Positions 60,570 to 64,000 of a stretch of 64,000 nt of DNA are shown piece after piece. Where the stretch lies: NCBI RefSeq assembly GCF_003055625.1, contig NZ_CP028811.1:62001-126000 (forward strand), written 5' to 3'. Origin of the DNA: Flavobacterium magnum (GTDB lineage: Bacteria; Bacteroidota; Bacteroidia; Flavobacteriales; Flavobacteriaceae). The position numbers and the translations under genes were made by a program. The notes beneath the pieces are model-generated. The model was not told where the DNA came from, searched no databases, and saw nothing but the letters and a program-made list of their open reading frames with translations. The number at the start of each line of letters is the position of its first letter. Position 1 is the stretch's first letter.

Positions 60570-61967
60570 TTAATTCGTGCTTCCTACAGACTGTACGATA
60601 AACCCGATCGCGCCCAGCTTTGCCGTGTCAAGGATGTTCCTGCCATCGAATACAAAAGCGGGCTTCTGCATGTTGTCGTAGATTTTCTGCCAATCGTATT
60701 CCCGGAATTCATCCCATTCGGTCAGGATGGCTACCGCGTGTGCGCCGCGGCAGACTTCGTACGGATCCTCCATGACCTGTATGCCTTTCCTGTTAAGTTC
60801 CGGAGAGCGCGTTTGCAGGTAATCCAGATCGGAAAGCACCTGCTTTTCCTTCACCTGCGGATCGAAGACGGCGATATTGGCCTGTTCGTTAAGCAAGTAA
60901 TCTGAAACATAAATCGCCGCGGATTCGCGCGTATCATTTGTGTCTTTTTTGAAAGCCCAGCCCAGGAACGCAATTTTCTTCCCTGATACCGTGTTGTACA
61001 ATGTCTGTACGATATTTGAGGCAAACCGCCTTTTCTGGTGGTCATTCATGATGATGACCTGCTCCCAGTAGTCAGCAACCTCATGGAGTCCGTATGACTT
61101 GGCGATATACACCAGGTTCAGGATGTCTTTCTGGAAACAAGATCCACCGAAACCGACCGATGACTTAAGGAATTTCGGGCCGATACGGCTGTCCATCCCA
61201 ATCGCGCGTGCCACTTCATTGACATCTGCACCGGTTTTTTCACACAGTTCTGACATCGCATTGATGGACGAAACACGCTGCGCCAGGAATGCATTTGCTG
61301 TCAGTTTTGACAGCTCAGATGACCATACATTTGTCGTGAGGATGCGCTCCTGCGGCACCCAGTTTGCGTACACATCCACGAGTGCCTGGATAGCCTCCTG
61401 CCCTTCCGGACTGGATTCGCCTCCGATAAGTACCCTGTCCGGCTGCAGCAGATCCTGTACAGCAGTACCTTCGGCTAAAAATTCAGGATTCGACAAGATT
61501 TGGAAATGCACACCGTTTCCGGTGTTTTCCAGAATGCTTTTAATCGCTTCGGCGGTCCTGACGGGCAGGGTTGATTTTTCGACGACGATCTTGTCATTTT
61601 TGGCAATGCCTGCAATCTGGCGTGCACAAAGCTCAATGTATTTCAGGTCAGCCGCCATCCCTTTGCCTAGTCCGTACGTCTTTGTAGGGGTATTTACCGA
61701 AATGAAAATCATCTGTGCTTCGTCAATGGCCTTGTCGACTTCGGTTGAAAAAAACAGGTTCCGACCGCGCGCTTCGGCAACGAGCCCGCTCAGGCCCGGT
61801 TCGTAAATCGGGATATTCTCCACGTTTTCATCATTCCATGCGACAATCCTTTCGGCATTCAGGTCGACCACAGTCACTTTAATATGAGGACATTTCTGGG
61901 CGATGATGGCCATAGTCGGGCCACCCACATAACCAGCCCCGATGCAACAAATATTTGTAATTTTCAT
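60570..61967 (-). CDS. ugd: UDP-glucose 6-dehydrogenase (animal-type UGDH)
   Basis: 465 residues, long form as in eukaryotic UGDH. NAD-binding [38 protein letters not shown], and the catalytic cysteine in [11 protein letters not shown], with [16 protein letters not shown] in the C-terminal domain. It oxidises UDP-glucose to UDP-glucuronate, which the epimerase encoded at 39172-40191 could convert to UDP-galacturonate. Ends just before a terminator. Confidence 0.95.
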   Translation of the reverse strand: MKITNICCIGAGYVGGPTMAIIAQKCPHIKVTVVDLNAERIVAWNDENVENIPIYEPGLSGLVAEARGRNLFFSTEVDKAIDEAQMIFISVNTPTKTYGLGKGMAADLKYIELCARQIAGIAKNDKIVVEKSTLPVRTAEAIKSILENTGNGVHFQILSNPEFLAEGTAVQDLLQPDRVLIGGESSPEGQEAIQALVDVYANWVPQERILTTNVWSSELSKLTANAFLAQRVSSINAMSELCEKTGADVNEVARAIGMDSRIGPKFLKSSVGFGGSCFQKDILNLVYIAKSYGLHEVADYWEQVIIMNDHQKRRFASNIVQTLYNTVSGKKIAFLGWAFKKDTNDTRESAAIYVSDYLLNEQANIAVFDPQVKEKQVLSDLDYLQTRSPELNRKGIQVMEDPYEVCRGAHAVAILTEWDEFREYDWQKIYDNMQKPAFVFDGRNILDTAKLGAIGFIVQSVGSTN

Positions 61968-62000
61968 TTTAGTTTATTTTTCAAAAATAAGGAGTTCATT

Positions 62001-63275
62001 TTATAATCTGCCATCGGCCTTATCGCCGAGCATGCCTTTGACATCGTACAAAACAGCATTGGCTTTTTTCAGGGCGTCATAATCGATGTCGCGGAATTCG
62101 ATATGCGATACGCCAAGCACAATCGCATCAAATTTCGCTTCCGGGATGACATTTACCGTCTTTAATCCGTATTCGTGTTGTACTTCTGCAGGATTCGCCC
62201 ATGGATCGAAAACAGAGACTTTTATGCCATATTCCTCGAGCGCGGCAATCACGTCGACTATTTTGGTATTGCGCACATCCGGGCAGTTTTCCTTGAAAGT
62301 AATGCCCAGCATCAGCAATTCTGCCCCATTGACGACAACGCCTTTTCGGATCATGAGCTTCACGACTTCAGATGCTACGTAAGAACCCATACTATCATTG
62401 AGCCTTCTTCCGGCGAGGATAATTTCCGGATGGTAGCCGGATTCCTGTGCCTTCTGTGCCAGGTAGTAAGGGTCTACCCCGATACAGTGCCCCCCGACGA
62501 GCCCTGGTCGAAACGGAAGGAAATTCCATTTTGTGCCTGCTGCCTCCAGCACGGCATTGGTGTCAATTCCGAGCTTGTTGAAGATTTTGGACAGTTCGTT
62601 TACGAAAGCAATGTTGATGTCGCGTTGCGAGTTTTCAATCACTTTGGCGGCTTCAGCCACCCTAATGGTTGGCGCCAGGTGTGTCCCGGCAGTGATCACC
62701 GATTTGTAGAGTTGGTCGACTTTCTGTCCGATTTCGGGAGTCGAACCCGCAGTGACCTTGAGGATTTTCTCGACCGTATGCTCCTTGTCGCCCGGGTTGA
62801 TTCGCTCAGGCGAATAGCCCGCGAAAAAATCGACGTTGAATTTTAACCCACTGATTTTTTCAAGCACCGGAACACATTCTTCTTCAGTGACTCCGGGATA
62901 AACCGTGGATTCATATATGACGATGTCGCCCTTTTTCAAAACCTTCCCCACAGTTTCGCTTGACTTGTATAGCGGTGTCAGATCGGGACGGTTGTTTTTG
63001 TCTACGGGTGTAGGAACCGTGACCACGTAGTAATTGCAATCTTTTATGTCTTCGGAATCAGCGGAACACCAAAGTCCGACTGCATCATCTGAAGCATCTT
63101 TCAGTAAAACAGACTCGAGCAGCTCTTTCTCAACTTCGAGCGTATTATCCACACCTGAATTCAGCTCCTGAACGCGGTTTTGGTTGATGTCAAATCCCAC
63201 TACCCGATATTTGGTTGCAAACAATCGCGCCAATGGCAAACCTACATATCCTAAACCTATAACTGCTATTTTCAT
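62001..63275 (-). CDS. UDP-N-acetylhexosamine 6-dehydrogenase (WbpO/TviB-like)
   Basis: 424 residues. NAD-binding AVIGLGYVGLPLARLF, ESTVYPGVTEEE, FFAGYSPERINPGDKEHT, catalytic cysteine in GLVGGHCIGVDPYYL, and LGITFKENCPDVRNT. The PERINPGD and ECVPVLE motifs are those of Vi-antigen-type dehydrogenases. With the WbpP-like epimerase encoded upstream it should make UDP-N-acetylgalactosaminuronate from UDP-GlcNAc. It is 33 bp from ugd. Confidence 0.93.
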   Translation of the reverse strand: MKIAVIGLGYVGLPLARLFATKYRVVGFDINQNRVQELNSGVDNTLEVEKELLESVLLKDASDDAVGLWCSADSEDIKDCNYYVVTVPTPVDKNNRPDLTPLYKSSETVGKVLKKGDIVIYESTVYPGVTEEECVPVLEKISGLKFNVDFFAGYSPERINPGDKEHTVEKILKVTAGSTPEIGQKVDQLYKSVITAGTHLAPTIRVAEAAKVIENSQRDINIAFVNELSKIFNKLGIDTNAVLEAAGTKWNFLPFRPGLVGGHCIGVDPYYLAQKAQESGYHPEIILAGRRLNDSMGSYVASEVVKLMIRKGVVVNGAELLMLGITFKENCPDVRNTKIVDVIAALEEYGIKVSVFDPWANPAEVQHEYGLKTVNVIPEAKFDAIVLGVSHIEFRDIDYDALKKANAVLYDVKGMLGDKADGRL

Positions 63276-63297
63276 GTTTTGCTTTTTATTCTCTTTT

Positions 63298-64000
63298 TTA
63301 TTTGAGGTTGGCCCAGTACCAGTTTACTGCCTGCTTCAATCCTTCACGCATCGAAAACTGTGGATTGTATCCCATTTGTTTTCGCGCTTTATCAATGCTT
63401 GCGAGCGAATGCGGTATGTCACCTGCCCTGTTTGGGCCATATATCACATCCACATTTGCTATCGCAGGGTCGTGCTCTGAAAGGAATTCCTTCAGGTAGC
63501 TGACCAGGTCATTCAATGTGGTACGGTCACCGAAAGCAGTGTTGTACACGGTATTGACTGCTTCCGGGTTCTGGGTCGTCATCGCAAGTTCATTCATCTG
63601 GATCACATTATCGATGTAGGTGAAATCCCGCGAATAATTGCCGTCGCCATTGATAACGGGACTTTCATAATTCATGAACTGCATCACAAATTTTGGGATG
63701 ACCGCTGCATAGGCCCCTTTTGGATCCTGTTTCCGCCCGAATACATTAAAATAACGCAGGCCGACCGTTTCCAGGCCATATGTCTTGCTGAAAATATCAG
63801 CATACAATTCATTTACATATTTTGTTATGGCGTACGGTGACAACGGCTTACCGATGACATCTTCCACTTTAGGCAGGCTTTCGGAATCGCCGTAAGTCGA
63901 CGAACTGGCCGCGTATACAAACCTTTTGACTTTGGCGTCGCGCGAAGCCACAAGCATGTTGAGAAAACCGCCCACATTGACATCGTTGCTTGTGATCGGA
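63298..64000 (-). CDS. UDP-GlcNAc C4-epimerase (WbpP/TviC-like), 5' end outside window
   Basis: At least 234 codons; the frame runs off the right edge, so the N-terminal NAD-binding part is missing. Visible are PITSNDVNVGGFLNML, the catalytic block YAASSSTYGDSESLP and SPYAITKYVNE with the YxxxK pair, FNVFGRKQDPKGAYAAVIP and the closing REGLKQAVNWYW. These are the marks of WbpP-type epimerases that convert UDP-GlcNAc to UDP-GalNAc. The next gene is the matching dehydrogenase, 22 bp away. Confidence 0.92.
   Translation of the reverse strand, partial: PITSNDVNVGGFLNMLVASRDAKVKRFVYAASSSTYGDSESLPKVEDVIGKPLSPYAITKYVNELYADIFSKTYGLETVGLRYFNVFGRKQDPKGAYAAVIPKFVMQFMNYESPVINGDGNYSRDFTYIDNVIQMNELAMTTQNPEAVNTVYNTAFGDRTTLNDLVSYLKEFLSEHDPAIANVDVIYGPNRAGDIPHSLASIDKARKQMGYNPQFSMREGLKQAVNWYWANLK

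Noticed and set aside
61099..61806. A plus-strand frame of 235 codons in ugd.
   Set aside because: It is antisense to the dehydrogenase, whose NAD-binding and catalytic cysteine motifs are intact.

Overview
The window comes from a Flavobacteriaceae-like member of the Bacteroidota, most likely Flavobacterium or a close relative. The signs are Bacteroidota promoters (TAnnTTTG -7 boxes), near absence of Shine-Dalgarno sequences, a CpsB/Wza/Wzc set of Bacteroidota type, a beta-propeller histidine kinase and a giant repetitive secreted protein with DUF11 and cadherin-like repeats. I see no tRNA, rRNA, insertion sequence, CRISPR or integrase.

Layout. (1) Positions 1-16080, minus strand: one uninterrupted reading frame of at least 5360 codons whose 3' end lies beyond the left edge. 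It encodes a signal peptide, a non-repetitive N-terminal region with two SdrD-B-like modules, about 20 DUF11 repeats, and about 13 near-identical 106-residue cadherin-like repeats. (2) 16081-16909: an AT-rich intergenic stretch. (3) 16910-20565: a propeller sensor histidine kinase and a NarL-type response regulator, convergent, with stop codons that share TTAA. (4) 20715-22304: peptide chain release factor 3 (prfC). (5) 22514-22726: a tiny protein that is little more than a signal peptide, an acidic linker and a C-terminal anchor. (6) 22811-23545: a CpsB-type phosphotyrosine phosphatase, convergent with the polysaccharide operon and sharing a bidirectional terminator with it. (7) 23564-60467, minus strand: about 35 tightly packed genes for a surface polysaccharide. 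(8) 60570 to beyond 64000, minus strand: three nucleotide-sugar genes (Ugd, WbpO/TviB-like dehydrogenase, WbpP-like epimerase), ended by a terminator just before the promoter of the main operon.

The operon in transcription order: a winged-helix regulator and a NusG-like antiterminator; RfbB; a pseudaminic-acid-type block (PseB, PseC, aldo/keto reductase, SDR, a NeuB/SpsE-SpsF fusion, a YhcH-type anomerase-like protein, PseG, a formyltransferase, PseI); a Wzx flippase; a block suggesting a second CMP-activated keto-sugar acid (glycosyltransferase, DRE-TIM aldolase fused to a DUF115/GT42-like domain, KdsB-like cytidylyltransferase, HAD phosphatase, sialyltransferase-like protein); an EpsG-like polymerase; two CE4-like deacetylases; a 4-epimerase; three GT4 glycosyltransferases; two acyltransferases; two phosphoglycosyl transferases; a CapK/PaaK-like ligase; a YdcF protein; a bacillosamine-type aminotransferase and dehydratase; then Wza and Wzc. 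This is a Wzx/Wzy-dependent pathway with a Wza/Wzc export machine, whose kinase carries an extreme Gly-Tyr tail that CpsB could dephosphorylate.

The most interesting parts are the aldolase/KdsB/HAD block (possibly a new way to make a 3-deoxy-ulosonic acid), the pseudaminic-type block in which a formyltransferase and a fused cytidylyltransferase take the places of PseH and PseF, and the giant adhesin.
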